Positions 32,279 through 43,625 are shown, counted from the first letter of the stretch. The stretch is DNA of 64,000 nt from Schistocephalus solidus (GCA_017591395.1 WEDG01001288.1:62001-126000), one strand, 5' to 3'. A program made the numbers and translations. The notes: a model not told the origin generated them from the letters alone.

Positions 32279-34831
32279 GTAAGTCGTGAACTCTAGATTG
32301 AACTTGTCTTTACAATAAATCTTTCCCATCTTGAATAGCCTTACAGATAAATCGTAATTTGACGATAGATCGAGGCGAAAATGCCCCTAACTTGACGAAA
32401 ATGTTTTCAGTCCCTTATCCAAAATTATGATCAAAGTGCTACGAACAGATTGGCTTTGGAAGTTCCTCGGTGCCCAGCAGGTGTAGGCAGGGGGGGGGGG
32501 AGGGGATCAGAGGAAGAACATTACAGATTGTCACGTAAGGCATTAAGGTATTTTTGTCCAACGTGGTTTCACCTTAGCGCACTAACTGGACTAGAAAGAG
32601 ATTAACTCTGTCTGATGGCCGTTATCTAAGTCAGTCTCGGCCCAAAATACAGTCTGAATGCCATCTAAACATAAAACCTTAAGGCCAACTGCGATCGCAG
32701 ACAAAGACACATGTGCTTGTCAACCTTGTTTACCATTCACAGGAAATGACAGTTAAGAGTGGCTTCATATCAGGCGCAGGAATAAATTCCCTTTGCTAAG
32801 TCTGATCTTGGCGTTCATGTATCCTTCCTTATTTTGGAATAGAAAAAAAAAACATTTCGTTGTCACATTGGCGTTGGGTGTACATAGCTTCCCTTTCTCC
32901 CCACCCTGCAATAAGAGTTCGCATGGCAACAGGTACCTATAACTGAAGGGTGTCACCTATGAAGATCAGGAAGCTTGAAACAGGCCCTTTTGACTGACTT
33001 GCTGTCGTTAGACGATCATGCTCCAGCGTCCGACCTTACGAGGTAATTCTGATCCTGACCTTCGGCAAAATGGCAAATGGTACGCCCGTACAACATGACA
33101 TGCATCTTAGCATATTTCAGAGGACTGGGTTGACTGGTAGTGGGTTCGACTAGCCGTTCATTTAGGAAATGCACCGGGTTCATACCTCCGACTTGTCCTT
33201 CCCCGGCCTTGATGCATGCTTCACCGATAACGGTAAGTAAGCCAGTAACAGCAAACTTCAGCCTCCTTGGTTTTGTTCGGTAACTCTTTTCGGTACATTT
33301 AACAGTGTTTTAAAAAATTATAATTTTCCAAGATAGGCAAAAAAAGAAAATTCACGCAGATAGAGGTAGTAGATTGTCTTTTATTCACACAGCTGGTATG
33401 TGCATCCGCTATAGTTTTGAGGTGGGGTCCCCGAAGTGACATTTGAAGGGCAGCAGTTCGATCTCATCTGACGGCGCACGTTTTCTGGCTAAATGGATTT
33501 TTCCGTTTGCCACAATCTGCCTTGATGAGGAAGCATTCCAGTTATTTTAAAATATTTTGATTCAGAAAAACAACATTCATAAACGCAGGGTGCAGATCTG
33601 TTGAAGCGGTGCAGTGTTCTTTGGAAAATTTAATTAACGACCTGATAAGGAATGCCGACTGCTGTCCTGATTGGTCGTGCGTCATGTACTTTATGTGACG
33701 GCGGTGGTCTCGGCTTCGCTCATTGGAGTAATCAGCATATTTTTGGTGACTTTACTGTACTAGCTCAAGATTGAGGTACGACAAATTACCTCAATTGCCA
33801 CATTACGCCGTCCAAATAATTTCTGCAGACGCAGAAACTGTAAGCAACAGGGAGGACATTCCTCGCCTATGAATCAGGTCTGGTCGAGAAACGTCTGCTC
33901 GTTAATCGGCCAGAGTATCGTCGTTTAATTGCCGTAGCAATCCTTAAACCGGAGAAAAAATGAGGGTGATGCAGTTTGAATGAATAAGGCCTTTTGCCAC
34001 CTCGCTACAGATGATCAACTCCTGTGAACTGCTTTAACCGCTTTTGCCTGAATGTTTTGAACTTCGCTCAAAAGGATGACTCGGGTTTTAATTAGCTCAT
34101 TTGAAAAGAGCCAATCATGGGTGCTAGTATCTCCTGTGGGTTGTCATGCATAGCATGTGGACGTTCCCAGAGAACTGCGTCCCCATGGCTCTCATGGAAA
34201 TATTCTTCACTGTAAACAACCTGATGCCGAAAAAGCCGTGGCTTGGCAGGCTGCTAACTAACGGCATAATTCGGTCCTCCCCGCAGGAGGATGTAATGGC
34301 TCCTTCCTTAAGGTGGCCTCTATGGTACTCCTCTTCAATTGGAATCCGATCTGCCACATTCGTTTTTCTGTGACAAACTGAGCAATCGTGTGTGGACCAA
34401 GCGCGTGTGTGGCACGCGTACACGAGCTGTTTAAATTTGTCAGCCACTGCGCCCGCTCCCGCCGCCAGTCTTTTTGACTTCTTCATGACACTGTTTCTGC
34501 GCCCACCTTCTTGCGGGGCACATAGTAGACATCGTCGTTCGAAACTATTGAATTATCATATGGATGTTCCCCAAAGCAGATTTTGTGGCACAGTTACCGA
34601 TTTAAGTCACACCCTGGTGTACAGACGTGAACCTGGCAACTCACTTTACTTTGGGGGTTTATTGAACGCATTTCTGACTACGAAATTCAATTTTTGAAAA
34701 CATGAGGCCAGACTCGTTTTCAAATTTTAGCAATACACTGGCAGCATTCAAAAGTTAATTAAGTTACTTTGCAATGCGACGTCCATTTCATTACTCTTAA
34801 CTCAACCTTTTTATAACAAATGTGTTTCCAG
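32279..34831 (+). other. Notch-ligand intron (2.55 kb)
   Basis: The interval starts GTAAGT and ends TTTCCAG. It contains an 11-G run near 32490-32500. I saw no transposon coding sequence or other exon in it. Confidence 0.5.
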
Positions 34832-34989
34832 CCTGCTGTTGACATACAGATCACAGCCATGGATTCTGATGACATTTTGGCAGATGACGTCATCGGTGTA
34901 TTTGATGCGAAGACTGTTGTCTTCAATAACTCACAGAACTTCATCAAAGTACCACTGACGAAACGTGGAAGGCTGATTCCAAGTCTTAA
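34832..34989 (+). CDS. Notch ligand (DSL family), C2-like domain exon
   Basis: This exon encodes the second half of the N-terminal C2-like (MNNL) domain of a Notch ligand, the extracellular part that precedes the DSL domain and can bind lipids or help receptor contact. It begins at an acceptor TGTTTCCAG (34823-34831) in phase 0 and ends in phase 2 at a consensus donor (AA|GTAAGT). The 52 full codons read PAVDIQITAMDSDDILADDV, then IGVFDAKTVV, and end LTKRGRLIPSL. The acidic DSDDILADD stretch sits where C2 domains have calcium-binding loops. The two leftover bases plus the first base of the next exon make the Asn that leads into the DSL domain. Confidence 0.8.
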
Positions 34990-36034
34990 GTAAGTTCAGT
35001 TTTGAGCATTATAAAAATAAACATGGTAAAGGGAACTTAATGTGCTCGTTAAACAAAACAAACATTCAACTCTTGTGAAGAGTGAAATACAATCAGCTGT
35101 AACATTTCTGTACGGTAGCAACTAGAAAGAGAGTTAATCTTTAGAGTCAGTGCGTGATTTCTACGTTTGATTTCAAAAGGTGAAATAGTCTGACTTGAAA
35201 AACCCATACAATTTAAAAGATTTATGTCGCTGTTTGCACGACTGAATATGCTGTATTATTGTCATAAATTTAGCTGGCCAGGACAGAAGCGACCTTCAAG
35301 AAATTAGAGGAAGAAAGTATTAGATACTCTTCTTGAAACCTTAGCCAGTCACTGTTTCAAAGAACAAAAACTAATTTATTCCTAAAACCTTTGATAGTAG
35401 AGTATTCCACAACGCCGAGTGCAAAAGTTCCAGAAGAGATTGTTTCTTGCAAGGCCTTCTATGAAACAAAAACTTTATATTCTTAAAGTAAAAAAGGACG
35501 CCAGAACAGATTTCTAAATGTGTATTTAATAAAAAACATCTTTGCTCAGAAGTGCACTGATTGTGTGGAATATGCAGTGGCTTGCAACTATATGTTACTC
35601 CTTAACTGTATTCAAACATAATTTGAGTAATTTTTCTCAATAATACATAGAAGTCCTTTCAGTAATACAGGTGGCCTTAGGAAAAAGTCCAAGAAGTTAA
35701 AACACTTTCGAATCACAAACTTAAAAATAACCCTAACTCAAACCCACGTCCAAGAATAGTTGACACCCCAACTTCCGCGTTAATAAGCTTGGGTTCTGAG
35801 CTAGTACACACCAGATCTCCATGTGAAGGAAAGTTGAACGGCTTCGAACGAATGACCGGAAGATAACGTCATCTAAATACTTATAGCACGGTAATGCACT
35901 TTTCACATCACCTTTTTGCCATCAGACTGTCAGCACTACTTCTAAGCTTCGTTGCTGCATGCTTTATTTCCTTTTTGAAGACTTTATCTCGCTCTCTCTC
36001 TCTCTTGCCTTTCTGCTTTCTTATGAAACTCCAG
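34990..36034 (+). other. Notch-ligand intron (1.05 kb)
   Basis: The interval starts GTAAGT and ends AAACTCCAG. A short CCCTAA-like patch lies at 35730-35760. Nothing else was recognised. Confidence 0.7.
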
Positions 36035-36159
36035 TCTCAATCTGAAAATGAAGTTCCAATGCATGAGCAATTACTACGGCCAACATTGCGAAATTTACTG
36101 CGAAAGTGACGCCATCTCTTATCGCTGTTCCAACAGTGGTGAGAGAATCTGTATGCAGG
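36035..36159 (+). CDS. Notch ligand (DSL family), DSL domain exon 1
   Basis: This exon holds the first five cysteines of the DSL domain, the module through which Delta/Serrate/LAG-2 proteins bind Notch on neighbouring cells. The protein reads KMKFQCMSNYYGQHCEIYCE, then SDAISYRCSNSGERICMQ. The spacings C-x8-C-x3-C-x8-C-x7-C match the family except for the third gap, which is normally about 11 residues. The conserved YYG is present. The exon starts after CTCCAG, takes over two bases from the previous exon, and ends in phase 1 at GG|GTAGGT, so a Gly codon is split with the next exon. Confidence 0.9.
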
Positions 36160-36708
36160 GTAGGTTTACATTTTACTGATTGTTACACTTTCAACTTTGG
36201 GCATAGCACGCAGCAGACGGTTGAAAATAATCCCACAGTTGAGTTAAGGACACAGGTATTAAATCTTCCGCAATAATAAGAGCCCCTCGGAAACCTCTCC
36301 AGCCATCCACATTGACTAACATCGTCCGAGTGAATATCATTTCCCCAAACGGAGCTGACCAATCAAAAACCTATGTCCTAAAAATTACGGGTTTAATTTT
36401 TTACGGGAATTCAGTATCGCCTCGGAATTCCCACTCACAGTTATTTTCTCCCCAACCCCACTCAACAGTATTCTTTAAAATTGTTGGCAAAGGTATATAA
36501 AAGCGCGTAGATTAGATGGGGCTGGATCCTGCGTCTTAAACTAGTTAAGGTGAGGCCATCAAGAAAAAGACCTGGAAATGGGGTGGGCTGAGAAGCTGAA
36601 TAAATCATAGCACTGTTTTAGAGCAGCAAAAATTCCCATTGAAAAATTTAAAAGACAATTTTGTGAGCATACGTTAGCTTTTGATAAATTCTCGCCAGAC
36701 CTTTACAT

Positions 36709-39162
36709 ATATATCACTGTGTAACCAAGTCAAATATGCGGGTAAGTAGAACAAATTGTATGGTTTTCAGGGTGAGGAGAGGGAGCGGGAAAGAAATAAA
36801 ATTGTGGTTCGTTTTCTTATCATCGTCAGAGGAATGGCGGCCGCCAGAACAGGTACTTAGATGTGGGCAGCTGAATTGGTTGCTTTTAGCCACGGTACTT
36901 GCGGCGCCTGTATTAAGTTCTTTTGAGTGCACAGGACCGGTGTGTGTAGCCTTATTGCGGCCACTTCTGCAGTAGCCAACAGACGCTGTCCAAGGAATTT
37001 TGAAAAGGTTGAAGGGACCTTGTAAATTACCCGGAAGGCCTCTTTGGCATCTACATGATGGTCTGTCTATCACATGCGCGAGGATAGAGCTGCTTATGTT
37101 CTTTATCTGTCCCTCTGTTTACCATGCTGGAAGGTGTTCTTGTACTCTTTTGGACAAACGCTGGCTCGTGCGACCAAGAGATGCTGCCAGCAGTTGAAGG
37201 CTGGCAGTTTTTCCTTGCCCCCTCCGTATAGGATGGGAGTAGTCAAGAACAGTACATGGGCATCAGTTGCTGGAATGGTGCTTGACACAGCTTGGCTTAG
37301 GCGCCTTCGTAAGAGTTCACTTGCTGCGTCCCCTTGAAATGGGACCCTGATTAATAGTTGGTTCTTGCTTGCCGTTAGTACCGGTGAATCTGGTGGTCTT
37401 TCAGTTATATTCTTAGTAATAAATCTATCTGAATATCCGTACTGTTGAAAAGTGCTTTCTATAACCTTAAGGTTGTCGTCAATTCTATCGGCCGAGCAGA
37501 TCCTTTTTGCCCTTAGCGTCAGACAGCGCACTAAATTACGCTTTAATTTCAGATGTACAAAACTCCCAAAGTGTGTGTTTTGTCCAGACCATGTCTTCTT
37601 ACGATAGACACTACGTCGAATACTCCCGTCAGACCTTCTACTGAGAAGTACGTTCAGGAAAGGGAGCGATCCGGATTGTTCCTCTTTCAGTGTAAATTTG
37701 ATTGACGGGTGCGCCTGATTTATGGTATCCATTACAGCTGACATGTCCTTTTGTTCAGATGCAACCGCAAAGAGATCATCCACGTAGCGTCCATAATATT
37801 TTAGACGGTTTATCTGCGGACGAAGTTGTAAATATTCCAGCTACCCCATTCAAATATTCACCAGAAGTGTGCCAAGGGGTGAGCCCAGAGCTACTCTGTC
37901 TATCTGTCTGTAAAAGATGTTGTTAAATAGGAACTGCACGTTCAAGATACCTTTTGATAACAGTTCCTTGACAGCATTCACTGGTATTCCTTTATCTTGT
38001 TGATTGGAAGTAATGAATTCACAGATGTAGTTGACTGTCTCCGTGACCGGCAAATTCATAAAAAGAGACGAGACAATGAAAACATCGTCATGCCGTTCAG
38101 GTCGAGGTCTTTCACGCCTTCAACGAACTCAAAAGTATATCGGTAGCTATATGGCGCTGGCTGATCCTGTATGGTCTTAAGTTTGTCAGCTAACTATTTT
38201 GCTATCGCATGTTATGGTGAGTTCTTCATATCTAGGATGGGACGAAAGAATGTGCTATCTTTGTGGATCTTTGATACGCTATACAATAGAGGTATAGGTG
38301 TGCCGACTGGATGGAGGCGTTCCAGGTCATGGTCGGTTATCAGACCTTCCGTTTAAAGTCTTTTCAAACAGTCAGTTAGTTGTGCTTCGACCTCATCGCT
38401 CCGATCCTCCTCCATTTCTGTCTTTCTGTAGTTTCATAACATAATCTTTTCTGTCCGTTAAGACAACGCTCCTTTCCTTATCTGGCCTGGTTATAAGGAC
38501 ATCTTTGTTTTGCAGGAGAGCTTTTCATTTCCATAGGTGCGACTTTGTTAGCAAGCCTCGAAATTTCTGGCCACTGTTCAAATACTTATAGGAACAGATA
38601 ACTAACGTAGACTTAAGGTATTGTACGCTGTCTGTTGAAATTGGCTGGAGGTCGTGTGTTTGATTAAGGAGATTTTCAAAATGTGTTTCTAGCTTTAGTT
38701 GACTGGGTTTCTGATGCGGGCAGCAAAACTCAGGACTAAGTGATAAGGCTTCGATCGATGTGTTATCAAGAGATAAAGACAAAAAAATTGTGTACGTACC
38801 AACTTGGGTCTTCTGGGAGCTTCGGTTGTGGTCGGCCTTCGTGTACACTCCGAAGCAGGGAAGCTATCTTTATTTCTCCCCGTTTTTCCGCAATGGACAC
38901 CACATTTTTCTCAAATTCCTGCCTCTGCTCTTTGTCCAGGTAGTCAAGTATGACTGCAAGTTGGCAACGTGACGTCCTAGTTCTTCCACTTTTACATGGG
39001 TGCTTTTCCGGTCATATTCAGCGTACCTTCTTAAGGTATCGCTGGTGGTAACCGTACGATTCGTTCGCAATGCTCTCCAGTAGAAGTTCGAGTACTAATT
39101 TCCTTCGACACATTTGTTCTACTTACCCCAATATTTGACTTAGTTACCCAGTGATATAAATA
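36709..39162 (-). mobile_element. Penelope-like retroelement with terminal inverted repeats
   Basis: A Penelope-like element (PLE) reverse transcriptase is read on the minus strand between two inverted repeats of about 50 bp (36709-36758 and 39112-39162). The left repeat reads ATATCACTGTGTAACCAAGT, and the right repeat is its reverse complement with few changes. The element is about 2.45 kb, shorter than full-length PLEs. Its RT is broken by frameshifts, and no GIY-YIG endonuclease could be recognised. It lies antisense within an intron of the Notch ligand. Confidence 0.75.
37103..38059 (-). pseudogene. Penelope-like reverse transcriptase remains
   Basis: Two frames (38059-37850 and 37783-37103) cover the catalytic RT core. 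The first reads LFNNIFYRQIDRVALGSPLG, the typical Penelope motif before the active site. The second begins in the catalytic YYGRYVDDLFAVASEQ and continues with FLNVLLSRRSDGSIRRSVYR, then SFVHLKLKRNLVRCLTLRAK, typical of the PLE thumb region. A shift of frame separates them near 37790-37850. The N-terminal part further upstream (38100-39070) is only faintly recognisable (for example ITRPDKERSVVLTDRKDYV near 38500-38440). The enzyme would be inactive. Confidence 0.8.
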
Positions 39163-41099
39163 TAAAAGCCTGATGTGAATTTATTGAAAGCCAACGTTCG
39201 CTTGCCAAATTGTCTTTTGAAATTCTAGCACCTTTTGAATGTTTGTGCAGAATGGGGTGCAAAAGCCACTTGCTTGTGGATGCCGCGTGAAAAGTCCTCA
39301 ATAATTTTCTGAACCAAGGAAGCAGTTTACAAGAAGAAGAAGTTGCGATCGCTCGAAGATGAAATGTATTGGTCCAGCGTTTCAGATTCTGGCTGGAAAC
39401 CAACGTCAGTGTCGGGACTTTGCCTAAGGAGGGAAGTTAGCGGTGCGGTTACTATTCGGTCGGTCCAGTGAAAGCAGACAAAACTGCCGAATAATTATCA
39501 CGGCAAAAATCAAGAATGGGATGAAATGTTGACAATTAATGACTCAGAGATGCGGACTAACAAGCCTCATGTAAGACCACCAGCAACGAATGCGAGATTT
39601 GCTAATTGGATTAGACGCGTGGAAGCATGACAACTGCGTCATATAAACACCGCATCCCTGGCGCCTCGTCACCGTTATCATCGACCGTCTCTGATGATGA
39701 GTTCGAGTGAGAAACCGACACTTCATTCCAATAAATTATATGTCCCAGCGATCGCATCTTCGTGTGAACACCAGTTTCCTTCATCGAAAATGGAGCATGT
39801 GCGTTACCAAGGAGAGGAAGCTTTCAATCGGGGCTTAGTGGGGCAGAATGCGATGGGTGGACTTTCGAGGCGCATCATCGGTTGGGAGTCCGCGTGACTG
39901 ACCGGAGCAGGAATTGCGAATTTTCTGAACAGAGAAGAACTGTTTGCGGAAGAATTCAATCAGGTCTGGGGTGGGTCACTAGGGATGGGGAGGAGGCAGG
40001 CAGTTGACCAGTTACGTTGTACTTACAAGATAAAGGCAGTGCATCCTAGTGGGTGCTCTCACGACTTCGTGGGAGAATGGTACCAGATCTTGTTCTGACG
40101 AATTCAATCTTCAAACTATTTGGCCACCAAAAAGTGCACTCAAACTACAGTGTCCATTAAACAGTAATAAGACATAATGGCAGTCGAAAGCGGAGCACGT
40201 TACCAAAACCTAAGTCACTGTACCAGCATGACCATGCGTATTAGACTTGCGTCTCTCAAACGGAGGATCCTTTAGCCTATGAGGCTTTGCGTGTTCATTT
40301 ACAGAGGAAGCTAGCCTACTTTTTGGATAATATTCTGGACAAAAGTGCATGAAAAAATTTCTTTTTGTTTATGTTATTTATCCATTACAAAGTGATGAGT
40401 TTCTGTGCATTCTTATGTGTATGGGACTCTAGATTGGAACAACGATCCCTTGACGTAACTGTGGGATTTTCGACTTAAGGCTCAATTACTTAGGAGTCGG
40501 GGTTTGAGTCCCAGGTTATCCATACTCGAGATTCCCATCTACCTGACTGGCGACGTCTGATAAGGTGGAAAAGTTCATCGTAGTCCTGCGCACTTTGTTC
40601 AGCACTCCCACAAAACGCATTAATTAAAAATCAAAAACGCATTATGAACGTTCACAAACTGCGGGATCTGAAAGAAGCTAATTAGTTATACTCTAACAAG
40701 AAGCAGCGTCTGAAGGGCACAATTTTTACCGATTTTATTCTATCCCGTGACATATTTTGTAGAAACATTTCTCCCATATGCCTTGCAGTGGTCACTCTGA
40801 TTCACCTTTGGGTCCGATTAAGTGAAATATCCTCAGAGAAGTTAATAATAAAAATATGTTATTTTCGATAATTGAATCAACTGTAAACTTAATTGTATAG
40901 GAAAATCTTTACATTCCGCTGTATGAGTATCGGGAATCAAAGCACGTTGAAGCATACAGCTGATGACCTATCTTGTGTAATGTTAAGACAAAGCTTTCCA
41001 CTTTTCTAAAAAAATTGGAAGTCCTAAACGAGGAACTATTAACTTATAAACCACAATATGCCTTCTTTTTAGGAGCGATCAGTTCGTTTCTGGGGACAT
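39163..41099. other. Intronic stretch with a hairpin-motif pair
   Basis: An inverted pair of the hairpin motif lies at 39343-39420 (minus) and 39673-39768 (plus), listed separately. I see no gene in the rest of this intronic stretch. Confidence 0.4.
39343..39768. mobile_element. Foldback-type repeat K variant
   Basis: Inverted hairpin-motif copies at both ends bracket a 250-bp centre. The plus copy reads CTCTGATGATGAGTTCGAGT, then GAGAAACCGACACTTCATTC. The minus copy is the reverse complement of ATCTGAAACGCTGGACCAAT. A central TTAATGACTCAGAGATGCGG stretch resembles TTAATGACTCGGACGCGGAC of the 46360-46840 element. Confidence 0.55.
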
Positions 41100-41690
41100 C
41101 GCCTGAAATTATTATGCGCAGAATATGGAGTGAAACGTCCGGGATATTACTGTTTACAGTCAGACCCGAAATTTCAATGAACTTTTGGGTCAAAAACAAT
41201 CCCTCACAGTAGAATAACCACGTAATGCCCATTCTAAAAATAAGTAGTACTTCAAGTAGTATGAATATTATATGGCAAGGACGTTATAACGTACTTCCGA
41301 CATAGGTACTAGCTAAAAGCCCAGACACGTGTTTCACCGATGTTTCTGCAGCAGCTTGACGCAGCAGCGAGGGGTCAGCTCCTCAGTGGGTTCCCCAGCG
41401 TTCTCTTTGCAGTTTCTGGTATATGACCTAGAGGAAAATTATTTCTGAAATTATTATTTGATTATTCTCTGGATTTCGTTTACCAGAAACTGCATAGAGA
41501 ATGCTGGGGACCCACTGAGGAGCTGAACCCCTCGCTGCTGCGTCATTCTGCAGCAGAAACATCGGTGAAACACTGTCTGGGCTTTTGGCTATACCTATGT
41601 CAGAAGTACGATGCAACGTCTTTGCCATATAAGAGGTGAAGCACTCATCGCTAATAATACTCATAATAATAATAATAATAATAATAAGCC
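41100..41690. repeat. Repeat L, inverted pair (large palindrome)
   Basis: Positions 41100-41460 are a diverged plus-orientation copy of the 355-bp unit at 29093. Positions 41468-41690 are an inverted copy of its right part. The two face each other around AATTATTTCTGAAATTATTA, giving arms of roughly 200 bp. A (TAA)n microsatellite lies at about 41660-41686. Confidence 0.75.
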
Positions 41691-42415
41691 GCTGTGCGGC
41701 TGCTGACAAGGCTTTAGAGTGAGCCCCTTGGCAGAAGAGGACAAATGACTTCCGTTAGCGATCGGTGAAGCGTCCATCTGCCAATGTAAATATTCCCTAG
41801 CTAAACCGGCAAGACAACGAGTTCGTGGCGCAGTGGGTAGAGCGTGGAACTTCTAATCAGTGGCTCGCGGGTTCGATCCTGGGGTGGTGCACCACAAGGG
41901 GTCGGGTATGGTTGGCTGATGATGGCTAATAAATCAGAAGTGGCCATTCCAGTCTCCCTTGTCTTTGTCAGTAATATCATTTTGCCTATATCACTAGCCG
42001 CTCTGCGACTGCTGGCTAGGCTCTAGAGTGAGTCCCAAGGCACAACGGGACGAATAAGTCCTGTAACCAATCGGTGAGCGTCCAACTACCATTTTTTATA
42101 TTCCCAATCGAAACCGGCAAGAAAATGAGTTAGTGGCGCAGTGGGTAGAGCATTGGACTTCTAATCAGTGGCTCTCGGGTTCGATCCTCGGATGGTGCGC
42201 CACCTGTGGTCGGGTATGACTGTTTGTTGACGGCTTATAAGCCAAAAATTGTCATTCCTGTCTCCCTTGTCTTCGTCGGTAATATTCATATGCCTATACT
42301 ACTAGCCACTGTGCGGCCGTTGGCGGTGCTCGAGAGTGAGTCCCAAGGCACAACGGGACGAGTGAGTCCTGTAACCAATCGGTGAAGCGTCCGTCCGTTA
42401 ATTGCTAGGATTTTC
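41691..42415 (+). repeat. Head-to-tail array of a tRNA-Arg-like SINE
   Basis: Three units lie in direct orientation: a 3' part (41691-41800), a full unit (about 41801-42108) and another full unit (about 42109-42415), with a period of about 307 bp. Each full unit has an A box (GTGGCGCAGTGGGTAGAGC), an anticodon loop CTTCTAA (TCT, arginine-like), a B box (GGTTCGATCC), and a body with CCAGTCTCCCTTGTCTTTGT and CCCAAGGCACAACGGGACGA. The acceptor stem does not pair, so these are SINEs, not tRNA genes. The array lies just upstream of a Notch-ligand exon. Confidence 0.8.
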
Positions 42416-42548
42416 ATGGGAAATTCATGAGATTTAATGGCTTAGGGGATTTAGGGTACATCTTTTTCGCATATTACCTCTTAATTTCGTAAACATTAAG
42501 AAACAACCTTGCTAACACTGCATTTTTGCTGCGTTTACAAATCTTCAG

Positions 42549-42665
42549 GCTTCTTTGGTAAATACTGCAACGAAACGCATCACTGTATCCGGCAACCTTG
42601 TCGACCAGGCGCTCAGTGCGTTGAAAATCTCTACGGCAGACGGTGCATCTGTAACGGCGGCGATT
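42549..42665 (+). CDS. Notch ligand, end of DSL domain and first EGF repeat
   Basis: This exon completes the DSL domain with GFFGKYC (the family's usual GW-x-G-x-x-C, with Phe in place of Trp). It then encodes most of EGF repeat 1: NETHHCIRQPCRPGAQC, then VENLYGRRCICNGGD. Five of the six EGF cysteines lie here, and the sixth comes from the next exon. The exon starts after ATCTTCAG in phase 1, as required by the previous exon, and ends in phase 1 at a consensus donor (T|GTAAGT). EGF1 and EGF2 of Notch ligands support receptor binding. Confidence 0.88.
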
Positions 42666-42929
42666 GTAAGTTTTACCTGTGCCTCTGTATGCAGCATTCC
42701 TCACGTATACATTAATTCCTCATTTTATCCTCAGTAACCTTCACAATATAAACATAAGTTGACAATACTCTAAAATCACCTTACGATGCCTAAATGTGGG
42801 CGTTCAAGATTGTCATTATTGCATTTCTGTTATTTTTATTTCATCTCAAACGGACTTTCTTTAAAGCCTTACTGTAATTTCTGCCTTCCCATTCAACCAT
42901 TAACACATTTTTGTAGGGTTAATTTGCTT

Positions 42930-43150
42930 AGCAGGACACGGTAATCGGAATACCCAACTCAAGTGGCTCTGCCTTAACCCAACACCAGATCCAGCATCAA
43001 CCTAAACTGTAGCCTAAATGTTAAACCTAGCCATACTCCTACAGGTGATAGTATCTCAACGTTAACCTTGAACATAACATTAAACCAAACGTTAAACGTT
43101 ACCCTAGCTCTAACTATAAACCTAACCCTTTCTTCCGTGGTATTTGGCGC
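42930..43150 (-). repeat. Telomere-like cluster, inverted
   Basis: CCTTAACCCAACACC, ACCTAAACTGTAGCCTAAAT and TATAAACCTAACCCTTTCTT are degenerate CCCTAA arrays within an intron. The right flank contains GGCGCAAATACACCTGAGCA, possibly related to the flank of the other clusters. Confidence 0.5.
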
Positions 43151-43299
43151 AAATACACCTGAGCAGTTTCTTTTCCGTATACTGTTTAGGGGCCATGTAA
43201 GTCAGCTTTATAGCATGGTATACGTACCGCTATCGCAGCAGTGATACCTAGACAGTACAGGTGATCTGTGGAAAGAATATCAGTATTTTCGTTTGCGGA

Positions 43300-43625
43300 G
43301 CTTTATTCCTTCCTGCGTTATTAGTGGTCGCTTGGCGACGGCCTGTGAATACTCCAGACTGAGCCTCAAGGCGCAACGGAACCGGCGTCTCCCGTAACCC
43401 GATCGGTGAACGCACTTACTATTTCCAATCACAACCATCAGGACAACTGGTCTGCCACTCAATTGTAAAGCAGTGGATTTAAGAATATTCAATGACAAAA
43501 GAATCCGGGTTTAAACCCCAGGTCATCTGAGTGTGGATCTGGATATGACTGGCTGACGACGGCTAGTAAGCCACAAATGGTCACTTCAGCCTCCCCCCGT
43601 CTTTGCCGTTATTCGTTCTGGTATC
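43300..43625 (+). repeat. SINE copies, diverged
   Basis: The 3' part of a SINE (CGGCCTGTGAATACTCCAGA, CCTCAAGGCGCAACGGAAC, CCCGATCGGTGAACGCAC) is followed by a head with a B-box-like GGGTTTAAACCCC and body (GACTGGCTGACGACGGCTAG). The order is the same as in the array at 41691-42415. Confidence 0.6.

Larger units (their letters stand above)
36160..42548 (+). other. Notch-ligand intron (6.4 kb) crowded with mobile elements
   Basis: The interval starts GTAGGT and ends AAATCTTCAG. It contains, in order, a Penelope-like element (36709-39162), a hairpin-motif pair (39343-39768), repeat L as an inverted pair (41100-41690) and a tandem tRNA-derived SINE array (41690-42415). The DSL domain is split across this intron. 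Confidence 0.8.

Noticed and set aside
33121..33230. Possible exon between TTTCAG and GGTAAGTAAG
   Set aside because: All three frames carry stops soon after the acceptor.
36714..37102. GIY-YIG endonuclease of the Penelope-like element
   Set aside because: Translations of all minus-strand frames in this interval show no GIY...YIG pattern or following conserved residues.
41825..41900. Functional tRNA-Arg gene
   Set aside because: A and B boxes are good, but the acceptor and anticodon stems do not pair and a SINE body follows in each unit.
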